NCBI RefSeq assembly: GCF_027922005.1
Contig: NZ_BSEV01000006.1
Location: 307,340 to 371,339 of the forward strand
Length of the DNA stretch: 64,000 nt
Source: Streptosporangium carneum
Lineage (GTDB): Bacteria; Actinomycetota; Actinomycetes; Streptosporangiales; Streptosporangiaceae
Reading direction: 5' to 3'
The position numbers were made by a program, and so were the translations under genes. Of this stretch, positions 8,026 to 16,415 are shown one piece after another (the first letter of the stretch is position 1; each line of letters opens with the position of its first letter). Under the pieces are notes generated by a model. That model was not told where the DNA came from and searched no databases. It worked only from the letters and a program-made list of their open reading frames with translations.

Positions 8026-9057
8026 TCAGCTCGGGCAGGCGGCCACCAGCGCGCCCACGGCCAGCCTCGCCTCCACCACACCGGGGTCCTCGGTGTACCC
8101 CAGGGTCGCGCCCAGCGAGGTCAGCAACCTGCGCATGCGGACGTTGTCGGCCAGCAGACTGGCCCTGACCTCGGCGAACCCCAGGTCGCGGGCCTCGGAG
8201 ACGACCATCCTGGCCAGCGCGGCGCCCAGCCCCATGCCCTGCCAGCGGTCCTCGACGAGGAAAGCCATCTCGGCGATTCCCGGGTCGGGGGTGAACATCA
8301 GGTTGGCCATGGCGATGACCTGGCCGTCGTGACCGGCGACCAGCGAGTTGCCCCGGCTCCGGTCGCAGAGCCGGTCGAAGGCGCGGGGCGGCAGCGCGGG
8401 CATCGCGGTGAAGTAGCGGAAGCGGCGGGCCTCGGGCGAGCAGCGGTCGTGCAGGTCGCGGACCGCCTCGCGGTAGAGCCGCGTGAGCGGGCGGATCTGG
8501 GTCTCGGTGCCGTCCGACAGCTTGACGACCCGGTCGCCGCCGACCGGCTGGGGCGCGGGCTGGGCCAGCCGTACGAAGGAGGCGGCCCTGGCGGCCTCGG
8601 TCAGCGTGAAGGGCAGATCGGCCCGGCGCAGCCGGATGGAACGGCGCGGAGCGACCGGCACGGTCAGCAGCGTCGGATCCGGAAGATCACTCATGTCAGA
8701 ACCGTAGACCCAGCGGGCGTCGTCGGCGCGCAGCAACTCCCCGAGCAGTTCGGGAAGCCGCCAGGGCATCGCGCGCAGCCGGGAGGCGAGCAGGAGCGCG
8801 CGGGTCGGCTCGTCGGTCAGCTCGTGGGCGGTGGCCGCGACGACCTGGACCTGGCGGCCGCCCGCCGCCTCCAGCGCCTCGCGCACCGCCTCGGGGCCCG
8901 CGGGGATGTCTGCGACGAACTCGTCGACGGTGCCGTCGGTGTTGGACTGGACGCTCAGGCCCAGGATGTTGCCGCCCTTTTCCGCGAGTGCGGCGGCCAG
9001 CGAGGCCAGCCGTCCCGGACGCTCGTCAACCGTGGTGCGAATCCTCAGAAACCCCAT
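8026..9057 (-). CDS. ACT domain - GNAT acetyltransferase fusion protein
   Basis: 343 residues from the ATG at 9057, which has GGAGGGAG about seven bases upstream. The N-terminal ACT domain (residues 1-75, FLRIRTTVDERPGRLASLAA) is an amino-acid-binding regulatory fold. A linker of about 100 residues follows, and the C-terminal half is a GNAT domain with the acetyl-CoA signature EDRWQGMGLGAALARMV. An amino acid probably regulates acetyl transfer to a protein or small molecule. The target is unknown. It is divergent from the FAD oxidoreductase gene. Confidence 0.85.
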   Translation of the reverse strand: MGFLRIRTTVDERPGRLASLAAALAEKGGNILGLSVQSNTDGTVDEFVADIPAGPEAVREALEAAGGRQVQVVAATAHELTDEPTRALLLASRLRAMPWRLPELLGELLRADDARWVYGSDMSDLPDPTLLTVPVAPRRSIRLRRADLPFTLTEAARAASFVRLAQPAPQPVGGDRVVKLSDGTETQIRPLTRLYREAVRDLHDRCSPEARRFRYFTAMPALPPRAFDRLCDRSRGNSLVAGHDGQVIAMANLMFTPDPGIAEMAFLVEDRWQGMGLGAALARMVVSEARDLGFAEVRASLLADNVRMRRLLTSLGATLGYTEDPGVVEARLAVGALVAACPS

Positions 9058-9223
9058 CAGAACACTCCCTCCGTCAAGCACAGCCTGGCGCGCGGCTGTT
9101 ACGGGACTGCTACACGGGAGTGAGATCATCGTTACGTCACGAAAGGTGGCCGATGATGCTTTTGTGCAACGGTTTCCGTTGGAAGGTGTGCCGTAACTGA
9201 CGGATATAGCAGGATATGTGCCC

Positions 9224-10624
9224 ATGAGCACGCGTGTTCCCCTGTCCAGGGATTTCGTCAACGGGGACGTCTCCTTCTGGTATCGCTCCCTCGGCCTTCC
9301 CCCGGCGGGCGAACCCCTCGGCGGCGACCGTGACGCCGACGTGGCGATCGTCGGCGCGGGCTACACCGGGCTGTGGACCGCCTACTACCTGAAGAAGGCC
9401 GACCCGGGCCTGCGGGTGGTCGTGCTGGAGAAGGAGTTCGCCGGTTACGGCGCGTCGGGACGCAACGGCGGCTGGCTGGTCGGCGAGCTCGCGGGCACCC
9501 CCGAGCGCTACGCCAGGACGCACGGCGTGGACGCGGCCAAGCGGCTGCAGCGGGTGATGTTCGAGGCGATCGACGAGGTCGTGTCCGTCGCCGAGAAGGA
9601 GGGCGTCGACGCCGACATCGTCAAGGGCGGCGTCACCACGGTCGCGACCAACGCCGCCCAGGACCGGCGGCTGCGCGAGCTCCTCGCCCACGAGCGGCAC
9701 TGGGGCTGGACCGAGGAGGACGTCAGGCTGCTCGACCCGGCCGAGCGGGAGGGCCGCCTGCGGGTCGACGGCGCGGTCAGCGCGATCTGGAGCCCGCACT
9801 GCGCCCGGATCCAGCCGGCCAAGCTGGCCCGTGGCCTGGCGCGGACCGTACGGGACCTCGGGGTCGAGATCTTCGAGCGCACCCCGGTCACCGAGATCGC
9901 CCCGCGCGAGGCCCGCACGCCGTACGGGACCGTCCGCGCCGAGTACGTCATCCGGGCGACGGAGGGCTTCACCGCCGGGCTGAGGCAGTACCACCGGGCC
10001 TGGCTGCCGATGAACAGTTCGATGATCGTCACCGAGCCGCTGGGCGACCTGTGGGACGCGATCGGGTGGGAGGGCTGCGAGCTGCTCGGCGACATGGCGC
10101 ACTACTACATGTACGCCCAGCGCACCGCCGACGGCCGGATCGCGTTCGGCGGGCGCGGCAAGCCCTACCTGTACGGCTCGCGCGTGGACGACAGGGGCCA
10201 CACCCACACCTGGACGATCGAGGCGCTGTGGGAGCTGCTGACCGGCATGTTCCCCGCGGTCAGGGCCTCCAGGGTGGCGCACGCCTGGTCCGGGGTGCTC
10301 GGCGTGCCGCGCGACTGGTGCGCGACCGTGCACGTCGACCACGCCACCGGCGTCGGCTGGGCGGGCGGCTACACGGGCCACGGGGTGACGACCACGAACC
10401 TGGCGGGCCGCACGCTGCGCGACCTGATCCTGCGCGAGGACACGGAGCTGGCCTCGCTGCCCTGGGTGGGCCGCAGGGTGCGAGGCTGGGAGGTGGAGCC
10501 CCTGCGGTGGATCGGGGTGCACGCCATGTACGACCTGTACCGCCGCGCCGACGCCAGGGAGAAAGCGGGCCTGGACCGTACCTCCGTCCTGGCCCGCGTC
10601 GCCGACTCCATCACCGGACGCTGA
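9224..10624 (+). CDS. FAD-dependent oxidoreductase, DAO/PuuB-like
   Basis: A 466-residue flavoprotein of the D-amino-acid oxidase superfamily. The dinucleotide-binding motif is VAIVGAGYTGLWTAYYL near residues 38-55. The YGASGRNGGWL block and C-terminal GWAGGYTGHGVTTTN are typical of gamma-glutamylputrescine-oxidase-like enzymes, which oxidise primary or secondary amines. The ATG at 9224 is the likely start; a GTG two codons upstream is possible. An amidohydrolase follows with a short gap, so the pair may degrade an amine or amide substrate. Confidence 0.88.
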   Translation: MSTRVPLSRDFVNGDVSFWYRSLGLPPAGEPLGGDRDADVAIVGAGYTGLWTAYYLKKADPGLRVVVLEKEFAGYGASGRNGGWLVGELAGTPERYARTHGVDAAKRLQRVMFEAIDEVVSVAEKEGVDADIVKGGVTTVATNAAQDRRLRELLAHERHWGWTEEDVRLLDPAEREGRLRVDGAVSAIWSPHCARIQPAKLARGLARTVRDLGVEIFERTPVTEIAPREARTPYGTVRAEYVIRATEGFTAGLRQYHRAWLPMNSSMIVTEPLGDLWDAIGWEGCELLGDMAHYYMYAQRTADGRIAFGGRGKPYLYGSRVDDRGHTHTWTIEALWELLTGMFPAVRASRVAHAWSGVLGVPRDWCATVHVDHATGVGWAGGYTGHGVTTTNLAGRTLRDLILREDTELASLPWVGRRVRGWEVEPLRWIGVHAMYDLYRRADAREKAGLDRTSVLARVADSITGR

Positions 10625-10657
10625 GTCCGAGGACATCACCGCACATCGAGGAGAGCC

Positions 10658-10708
10658 ATGATCCATCTGTCCGACGCCTCCGCCCGCACGCCGGTGGGGG
10701 TCAGGTGA
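10658..10708 (+). CDS. Possible 16-residue leader peptide coupled to the amidohydrolase
   Basis: An ATG at 10658 has a strong ribosome-binding site (GAGGAG, four bases upstream) and encodes MIHLSDASARTPVGVR. Its TGA (10706-10708) overlaps the GTG start of the amidohydrolase by four bases (GTGA). The downstream start has a weak Shine-Dalgarno sequence of its own, so this micro-ORF could deliver ribosomes to it. No attenuator-like run of one amino acid is seen. It could also be a degraded gene start. Confidence 0.4.
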   Translation: MIHLSDASARTPVGVR

Positions 10709-12318
10709 ACGACATCCTGTTCCGCGGCGGCCGGGCGTTCCTGGCCGCCGGAGCCTTCGCCGAGGCGGTGCTCGTCCGCGAGGGCCGCATCGCCGCCGTG
10801 GGGTCGGAGACCGAGGTCGTACGGCGCGCGGCCCCCGGCCACGACACCGTGGACCTCGGCGGCGGCCTGCTGATCCCCGGCATCACCGACTCCCACATGC
10901 ACCCGGTGATGGCGGGCCTGGAACGGGCCAGGTGCGATCTGTCGCAGGTCAGCGGCCTGCCGGCGTACCTGGAGCGGATCGTCGCCTACGCCGAGGCCCA
11001 TCCGGACCGCGAGTGGGTCGACGGCGGCGGCTGGGACATGGCGGCCTTCCCCGGCGGCCTCCCGCACCGCTCGCAGCTCGACTTCCTCGACCGGCCCGCC
11101 TACATCATCCAGCGCGACCACCACGCGGCCTGGGTCAACAGCGCGGCGCTGCGGCGCGCGGGCGTCACCCGCGACACCCCCGACCCCGCCGACGGCAGGA
11201 TCGAGCGCGATCCGGACGGCACCCCGAGCGGCGTGCTGCACGAGGGCGCGATGGACCTGGTCGGCCTGCTCACCCCGCGCCCCACGGCGCAGGACCTCAC
11301 CGACGCGCTGCTCGACGCCCAGAACCACCTGTTCTCCCTGGGGATCACCGGCTGGCAGGACGCCATCGTCGGCTCGTACGCGGGTTCCGACGACCAGCTG
11401 CCCACCTACGTCTCGGCGGCCGCCTCCGGCAGGCTGAGGGCCAGGGTCGTCGGCGCGCTGTGGTGGGACCGCACGCGCGGCGCCGAGCAGATCCCCGAGC
11501 TGCTCGAGCGCCGAAGGTCGGCCGAGAACCTGGAACGGTTCCGCGCCACCTCCGTGAAGATCATGCAGGACGGCATCACCGAGAACTTCACCGCCGCGGT
11601 GATCGAGCCCTACTGCCGCTGCGGCGGCACGGGCCTGTCCTACGTGGACCCCGCGCTGCTGAAGGGGTACGTCGCCGAGCTGGACCGGCACGGCTTCCAG
11701 GTGCACTTCCACGCGATCGGCGAACGCGCGGTCCGGGAGGCGCTCGACAGCTTCGAGGGAACCGACCCGGCCAACCGCCACCACATCGCGCACCTGCAGA
11801 TCGTCGAGCCGTCCGACGTGCCGCGTTTCGCCGCCCTGGGCGTGACCGCCAACCTGCAGCCGCTGTGGGCCACCCACCAGCCCCAGATGGACGAGCTGAC
11901 GATCCCGTTCCTGGGCGAGGAGCGCGCGTCCTGGCAGTACCCCTTCGCCGACCTGCTGCGCACGGGCGCCCGCCTCTGCGCGGGCAGCGACTGGCCGGTC
12001 TCGACCGCCGACCCCTTCCAGGGCATGCACGTGGCCGTCAACCGCACGGAGCCGGGCGGCTCGGCCCACGCGGACTACCCGACCGCCCAGACCCCGTTCC
12101 TGCCCGGCCAGAGCCTGGACCTGGCCGCCGTGCTGACGGCCTACACGGCGGGCTCGGCCCGGATCAACCACGACGACGAGGCGGGGACCATCACCCCCGG
12201 CAACCGCGCCGACCTGGTCGTCCTCGACCGCGACCCGTTCGCCGAACCGGCCGCCGAGATCTGGCGCACCCGGGTGGCGGCGACCTTCGTCGGCGGCGAG
12301 GAGGTCTACCGCCGCTGA
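10705..12318 (+). CDS. Amidohydrolase of the YtcJ/COG1574 family
   Basis: 537 residues from GTG 10705. A metal-dependent TIM-barrel hydrolase of the amidohydrolase-3 group: GLLIPGITDSHMHPVMAG carries the first metal ligands, FHAIGERAVREALDSFE the family His, and AGSDWPVSTADPFQGMH the catalytic Asp region. The C-terminal block ITPGNRADLVVLDRDPF is standard. Substrates for this family are mostly unknown; amides, N-formyl groups or imides are possible. It follows the amine-oxidase-like gene by about 80 bp. Confidence 0.9.
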   Translation: MNDILFRGGRAFLAAGAFAEAVLVREGRIAAVGSETEVVRRAAPGHDTVDLGGGLLIPGITDSHMHPVMAGLERARCDLSQVSGLPAYLERIVAYAEAHPDREWVDGGGWDMAAFPGGLPHRSQLDFLDRPAYIIQRDHHAAWVNSAALRRAGVTRDTPDPADGRIERDPDGTPSGVLHEGAMDLVGLLTPRPTAQDLTDALLDAQNHLFSLGITGWQDAIVGSYAGSDDQLPTYVSAAASGRLRARVVGALWWDRTRGAEQIPELLERRRSAENLERFRATSVKIMQDGITENFTAAVIEPYCRCGGTGLSYVDPALLKGYVAELDRHGFQVHFHAIGERAVREALDSFEGTDPANRHHIAHLQIVEPSDVPRFAALGVTANLQPLWATHQPQMDELTIPFLGEERASWQYPFADLLRTGARLCAGSDWPVSTADPFQGMHVAVNRTEPGGSAHADYPTAQTPFLPGQSLDLAAVLTAYTAGSARINHDDEAGTITPGNRADLVVLDRDPFAEPAAEIWRTRVAATFVGGEEVYRR

Positions 12319-12320
12319 CC

Positions 12321-12353
12321 GGGTCACCCCGCCGAAGAACGAGGCGGCGACCC
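12321..12353 (+). terminator. Weak hairpin after the amidohydrolase gene
   Basis: GGGTC and CCGCC pair with GGCGG and GACCC across a nine-base loop, with a small internal bulge. It is the only obvious terminator candidate for the oxidoreductase-amidohydrolase operon. Confidence 0.35.
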
Positions 12354-12356
12354 CAC

Positions 12357-12666
12357 ACCTTCACCGGATTCGGAGTCTCCGGGACCCTTCACCGCTCCCA
12401 GAGTCTTCCGGCTCCCACCATGCCCGAGGCCTTCGAACCCCCTCACCGGGTTCGAAGCCTCCGGCACCCCTCACGATGCTCGGAGCCTCCCGGAACTCCT
12501 CACCATGCCCAAGGCCTCCGGCCCCCTCACCCGGTTCGAAGCCTTCCGAACCCCCTCGCCACACCCGAGGCCTCCGAACCCTTCACCATGCCCGAGGCCT
12601 CCGAACCCCCTCAGCACGCCCGAGGCCCGGCCCCTCTCACCGGCTTTGGAGCCTTTCGGGACGCCG
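12357..12666. repeat. Intergenic array of about 11 degenerate 26-30 bp repeats
   Basis: The gap between the convergent amidohydrolase and XRE-TPR genes is filled by imperfect head-to-tail copies of a C-rich unit. Type A reads roughly CACCATGCCCGAGGCCTCCG then AACCCC; type B reads roughly CACCGGGTTCGAAGCCTCCG then GCACCCC. The copies differ by substitutions and 1-3 base indels. Short frames run through it on both strands, but they merely translate the repeat. It is not a CRISPR, because there are no unique spacers. The rest of the 425-bp gap holds nothing else I recognise. Confidence 0.85.
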
Positions 12667-12743
12667 GTACGGCGAGCGGGGACGTGGACCTGATCGGCGT
12701 CGATGAACGGTGAGGAGCCCGGTGAAGGTCGGCGGTCGCCGCG

Positions 12744-14120
12744 CTAGGAGGCGAGCTCGCCGTCCAGATGGGCGCGGAACTCCCTGACCTGGATGGTCGT
12801 GCCGTACGGCTCCAGTTTGGCGGAGAACTTCCGCAGGCGGTCGACCGAGCGGGCGGAGGTCAGCGACCTGGCCATGGGGATCGCGGCCCGCGCCGCGTCG
12901 ACGGCCTGTTCCACCTCGCCCATGCAGAGGTATGCCTCGGCGGCGTTCACTTGGTTGAGCTGGGCGGCGCGAGGCCGCTTTCCCACGAAGGCCCGCACCG
13001 CCAGTTCAGCGCAGTCGGCCGCCTTCCGGTGGTCGCCGAGCAGCTTCCAGCACCTGCTCATCCGGCCTGTCAGCTCCGGCTCGTCCTCCCAGGCGACCCA
13101 GGCGGGATCGCGGTCGGTGTGCCCTTGAGCGTAGGCCCGCTCGGCCTCGACGAGCAGCCGCTCGACCCGCTTGGCGCTGTGCCTGTCGCCAGTCTCGGCT
13201 GGCCGGGTCTGGAGAGCCGTCGCCCGTGCCTCGTCGACCAGCAGCATCGCCATGACGCGGGGCGGCGCCTCGGCCCGACGGGCGGTGTCGACGGCGGCAC
13301 GGGCCAGCCAGACCGCCTGTGCCCCCTGCTTCAGATGGATCGCCTGGTGCGTCATGGTCGCGAGCACCCAGGCGCCGGTCAGCGGGTCATTCCCGATCTT
13401 CGCCAAGGTGAGCGCCTGACCGAAGTAATGCTGGGCCTGGCCGTGGTGGTTGAGGTCGAAGGCGGTCCAGCCCGCCATCTGGGTCATCCCGGCCGCCGCC
13501 GTCATCAGCTCGGCCCCGACCTTCTCGTCGTAGCGCCCGCGCAGCAGCGGGGCGACGGCGGTGTTGAGGTAGTCGACCACGGCCGGGCGCACCAGCCCCG
13601 CTCCGAACTGATGATCCATCTGCTCAAAGGCCTGCCGCGCCTCGACGACCCGCCGGACGTCGGAGAGACCGACCGCCGCACCCGACCCCTGGTAAGCCGC
13701 CGACGTCTCCGAGGTGCCGTAGCTCCACGCCGACAGCCAGCTCCCAAAAGCCCCGGGCACGAACGGGAGCGCGGCCAGCAGATGACGCCGGTCCGGATCC
13801 ACGTCACACCTCCACAGTCGCTCGGCCGTCTTGACCGTAGCCGCGAGCGAGAGGTCGCTGAAGTCCGGAAGCAGCCAGGCTTGGGTGTCGACGGGGGCTC
13901 TTCCCTCTACCCACCGCTCGACCTCGGCCGGGTGGACGCCGAACACCTCGGCCATCCGCGCCCGGTAGACCGGGCGGATCTCCTGCCGCCCCCGCTCCCA
14001 CCGGCTCCACGTCGTCGGCGACACCCACAGCGCCTCCGCCATGGCGTCCTGGCTCATCCCCATCCGCTTGCGGGCGCGCACCAGCTCAGGCCGTCCCTCA
14101 CCGTGCACCGTGTCATCCAT
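12744..14120 (-). CDS. XRE-family regulator with TPR-like helical C-terminus
   Basis: 458 residues from the ATG at 14120, which follows GGAGG with good spacing. The N-terminal helix-turn-helix (LVRARKRMGMSQDAMAEALW, SPTTWSRWERGRQE) covers about residues 12-70. The remaining 380 residues are alpha-helical and TPR-like, the build of actinobacterial developmental and peptide-sensing XRE regulators. It is divergent from a GHKL ATPase gene, a recurrent actinobacterial pairing. A role in development or secondary metabolism is inferred from that arrangement only. Confidence 0.83.
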   Translation of the reverse strand: MDDTVHGEGRPELVRARKRMGMSQDAMAEALWVSPTTWSRWERGRQEIRPVYRARMAEVFGVHPAEVERWVEGRAPVDTQAWLLPDFSDLSLAATVKTAERLWRCDVDPDRRHLLAALPFVPGAFGSWLSAWSYGTSETSAAYQGSGAAVGLSDVRRVVEARQAFEQMDHQFGAGLVRPAVVDYLNTAVAPLLRGRYDEKVGAELMTAAAGMTQMAGWTAFDLNHHGQAQHYFGQALTLAKIGNDPLTGAWVLATMTHQAIHLKQGAQAVWLARAAVDTARRAEAPPRVMAMLLVDEARATALQTRPAETGDRHSAKRVERLLVEAERAYAQGHTDRDPAWVAWEDEPELTGRMSRCWKLLGDHRKAADCAELAVRAFVGKRPRAAQLNQVNAAEAYLCMGEVEQAVDAARAAIPMARSLTSARSVDRLRKFSAKLEPYGTTIQVREFRAHLDGELAS

Positions 14121-14368
14121 GACCACCTCCGTCACACATCGCTTCCGCACGTGAACCGATTGTCACCGGGCACGCCCCACTCCTCCACCCGCCAGAGGAA
14201 ACGACCGGGAAACGACCACCTGGCACGATGATCCACGCGACGGCCGACGCGGACCGTCCGCGCCTCGCTCTCCACAGCGAACGGCGACGCCCGCCCAGGG
14301 CCCTCGCCGTCGACCGTCCGGTCGCGTCTGCTGTCGACCACAGTCACCGACAGCGATGGAGCGAGCAC

Positions 14369-14971
14369 ATGCGGCCACCCCCCTACGGTCCTGCGAACCC
14401 GTTCGGCGTCCGCGTGGAGCGCCTGGACGACTCCACCCGCAGGACAGGACTTCCGGGGAAAGGCAGGGGCGACGTCCACATGCTGGTCAGGCTCCTGCGG
14501 CCCGGGACGGTCTCCCGCCGCGCCCGCGCCGTCGTGCGCGAGGTGCTCCAGGCCGAGGGGATCTCCGGAGACGGGATCGCCGACGCCGAGACCGTCGTGG
14601 CCGAGCTCGCGGCCAACTGCGAGCGGCACGCGCGCCCGCCGTACGAGATCCGCGTCTTCAGCCTGTTCGGCATCCCCACCTGGTGCGAGCTGGTCGACTG
14701 CTCCCCCGACCTCGGCTGGATTCCCGCCGTCCTGGACCTGCCTCGCGCCCATCCGCCGCTGGACCTGTTCGCCGAGAACGGCCGGGGTCTGACGCTGGTC
14801 CGCGAACTGTCCCTGGGGCACTGCCGGGCCTACCCGACGACGACCTTCACCACCGACGCCCCCGCCAAGGCCGTGGCCTTCGCCCTCCCCACCCGCTCGG
14901 GCGCCCGCATGACCTGCCCGCCCCTGCTGCGCCTGGGCCGCCGCTCGGCCCGCCTCCGGCTGGAGCCGTGA
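14369..14971 (+). CDS. GHKL-type ATP-binding protein (anti-sigma/RsbW-like)
   Basis: 200 residues from the ATG at 14369, with GGAG seven bases upstream. A histidine-kinase-type ATPase fold is seen in the N-box AETVVAELAANCERHA and the glycine-rich G2 box FAENGRGLTLVREL. The usual DxGxG box is weak (DLGWIP). Proteins like this in actinobacteria are serine-kinase anti-sigma factors or orphan ATPases paired with XRE/DUF397 regulators, and the divergent XRE-TPR gene fits the second case. The frame extends upstream to 14228, but the family sequence does not need it. Confidence 0.8.
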   Translation: MRPPPYGPANPFGVRVERLDDSTRRTGLPGKGRGDVHMLVRLLRPGTVSRRARAVVREVLQAEGISGDGIADAETVVAELAANCERHARPPYEIRVFSLFGIPTWCELVDCSPDLGWIPAVLDLPRAHPPLDLFAENGRGLTLVRELSLGHCRAYPTTTFTTDAPAKAVAFALPTRSGARMTCPPLLRLGRRSARLRLEP

Positions 14972-15056
14972 GCCCGAGGGAATTCGACCACCGGCATCGG
15001 TCCCGATCTTTCCGGGGTCGTGGATCGCGCGAGCCCTCGACATCTGCCGCGCCGGT

Positions 15057-15079
15057 TTGTCGGTGGAGTGATCTAACGT
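15057..15079 (+). promoter_or_regulatory. RecA-NDp (PafBC-type) DNA-damage promoter, perfect match
   Basis: TTGTCGGTG at 15057-15065, exactly eight bases, then TAACGT at 15074-15079. This satisfies every position of the mycobacterial RecA-NDp/PafBC consensus TTGTCRGTG-N8-TANNNT. Transcription would start near 15086-15087, which coincides with the ATG of the SWIM gene at 15087, so a leaderless mRNA is predicted. Confidence 0.75.
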
Positions 15080-15086
15080 CCCGGCC

Positions 15087-16415
15087 ATGACTTCAGCGAC
15101 GCAGGCGTACACGTACGCCGCGCCCTCCTCCCTTGTCGACGGTCGTCTCGGATTGGCGACCTCCGGCGGTCGTGCCCTGTCCGGCCCGGCCGTGGCCCCC
15201 CGGTTCTTCAGCGGCGTGGTGACCCAGGCGGCCCCCGCCGCGGCGGCCCTGCTCGGCGTCGCCGACGTGGCGCTGGCCCGCTACCACCAACCGCAGGCGC
15301 GGCCCGGCTGGGTGCGCGACCCGGTGGTGACGTGCAATGGAGACCGGTTGCGGTTCGAGTCGTTCTCGGCGTGTGGCGGGGTGTACGCCCGGCTTGATCT
15401 GCTGAACGGCGCGCTCGACGGCGAGGTGTTCGACCGGGGCACCACCAACGTCGACGTGAACGCGCCGCTCCGGGAGGCGCTGGCGCGCATCGGCGCGCGT
15501 GACCCGTTGCACCTGGGGGTCGGGCTCGACGAGCTGGTCGTGACCACGATGGACGGCGCGGTGGTGGAGAAGAAGGTGCCGCTGCCCGAGCGCTGGCTAC
15601 GCGGCTTCGCCGAGGTGCAGGTCATCGCCTCGGGCATGGACCAGCGCGGCGAGCTGACCGGCATGGCGGCGGTGCGGTTCCTGCGCGGGCTGCCCAAGAA
15701 GGGCACGGTGTGGGTGGCGCAGGCGGGGCGGGAGCTGAAGGTCTCCCACCGTCAGGTTCCAGGCTCGGTCCAGCTCGCCGGCCCCAACCGGCTCGGCACC
15801 CTCCTGCCGCTGCTGCGCTTCGCGAAGTCCCTCCGGGTGTACGGCCCGGCCGACGCCGCCTCCAGCGCCTGGGAGCTGGAGCTCCCCGGCATGCGCTACA
15901 CGCTCACCCTCTCGCCCGAGCGCTGGCGCGGCTTCTCCGGCGAGGGCGCGGTGCTCGACGACCTGGCCACCGACGAGGCCGAGAACGACGCCGACGTGGT
16001 GGGCATGCTGCTCAACTTCGAGCCCGAGGTCGAGATCGGCCTGCTGGCCGACCGCGCGGGCATGCCCGCCGACCGGGTGCGGGCCGCGCTGACGCAGCTC
16101 GGCGTCGCCGGCCGGGTCGGCTACGACCTGTCTGAGGCCGCCCACTTCCACCGTGAGCTGCCCTATGACAAGGACAACGTGATCCTGCTCAACCCGCGGC
16201 TGGCCAAGGCGCGCAAGCTCGTCGACGCGGGCGCCGTGCGCCTCGAAGGCGAGTTGGCCACCGTCCACACCTCGGGCGGCGCGCGCCGGGTCTCGCTGAC
16301 CGACGGATCCTGCACCTGTGAGTGGTGGTGGGACCATCGCGGCTCCCGTGGGCCGTGCAAACACGTGCTGGCCGCCCGGATCGTCGCTCGCGCCGCCGTG
16401 GAGGTCTCCCGATGA
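15087..16415 (+). CDS. SWIM zinc-finger protein
   Basis: A 442-residue protein whose C-terminus carries a SWIM zinc finger: CxC at CTCEW and CxH at GPCKH, about residues 413-428. SWIM domains bind DNA or protein partners and occur in Rad51-paralogue partners, transposases and helicases. The first 400 residues match nothing I can name. The gene starts at the predicted +1 of a DNA-damage promoter, so translation is probably leaderless. Its TGA overlaps the ATG of the next gene (ATGA), so the two form a tightly coupled pair. A function in DNA-damage response is inferred from the promoter. Confidence 0.88.
   Translation: MTSATQAYTYAAPSSLVDGRLGLATSGGRALSGPAVAPRFFSGVVTQAAPAAAALLGVADVALARYHQPQARPGWVRDPVVTCNGDRLRFESFSACGGVYARLDLLNGALDGEVFDRGTTNVDVNAPLREALARIGARDPLHLGVGLDELVVTTMDGAVVEKKVPLPERWLRGFAEVQVIASGMDQRGELTGMAAVRFLRGLPKKGTVWVAQAGRELKVSHRQVPGSVQLAGPNRLGTLLPLLRFAKSLRVYGPADAASSAWELELPGMRYTLTLSPERWRGFSGEGAVLDDLATDEAENDADVVGMLLNFEPEVEIGLLADRAGMPADRVRAALTQLGVAGRVGYDLSEAAHFHRELPYDKDNVILLNPRLAKARKLVDAGAVRLEGELATVHTSGGARRVSLTDGSCTCEWWWDHRGSRGPCKHVLAARIVARAAVEVSR

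Noticed and set aside
9373..10704. N-terminal 444 codons of a 981-codon frame that ends as the amidohydrolase
   Set aside because: This part is out of frame with the FAD oxidoreductase it overlaps; family similarity begins only at GTG 10705, so it is not a fusion protein.
12357..12693. Small frames on both strands inside the 12.4-kb repeat array
   Set aside because: They only translate the repeat, lack ribosome-binding sites and have no conserved start.
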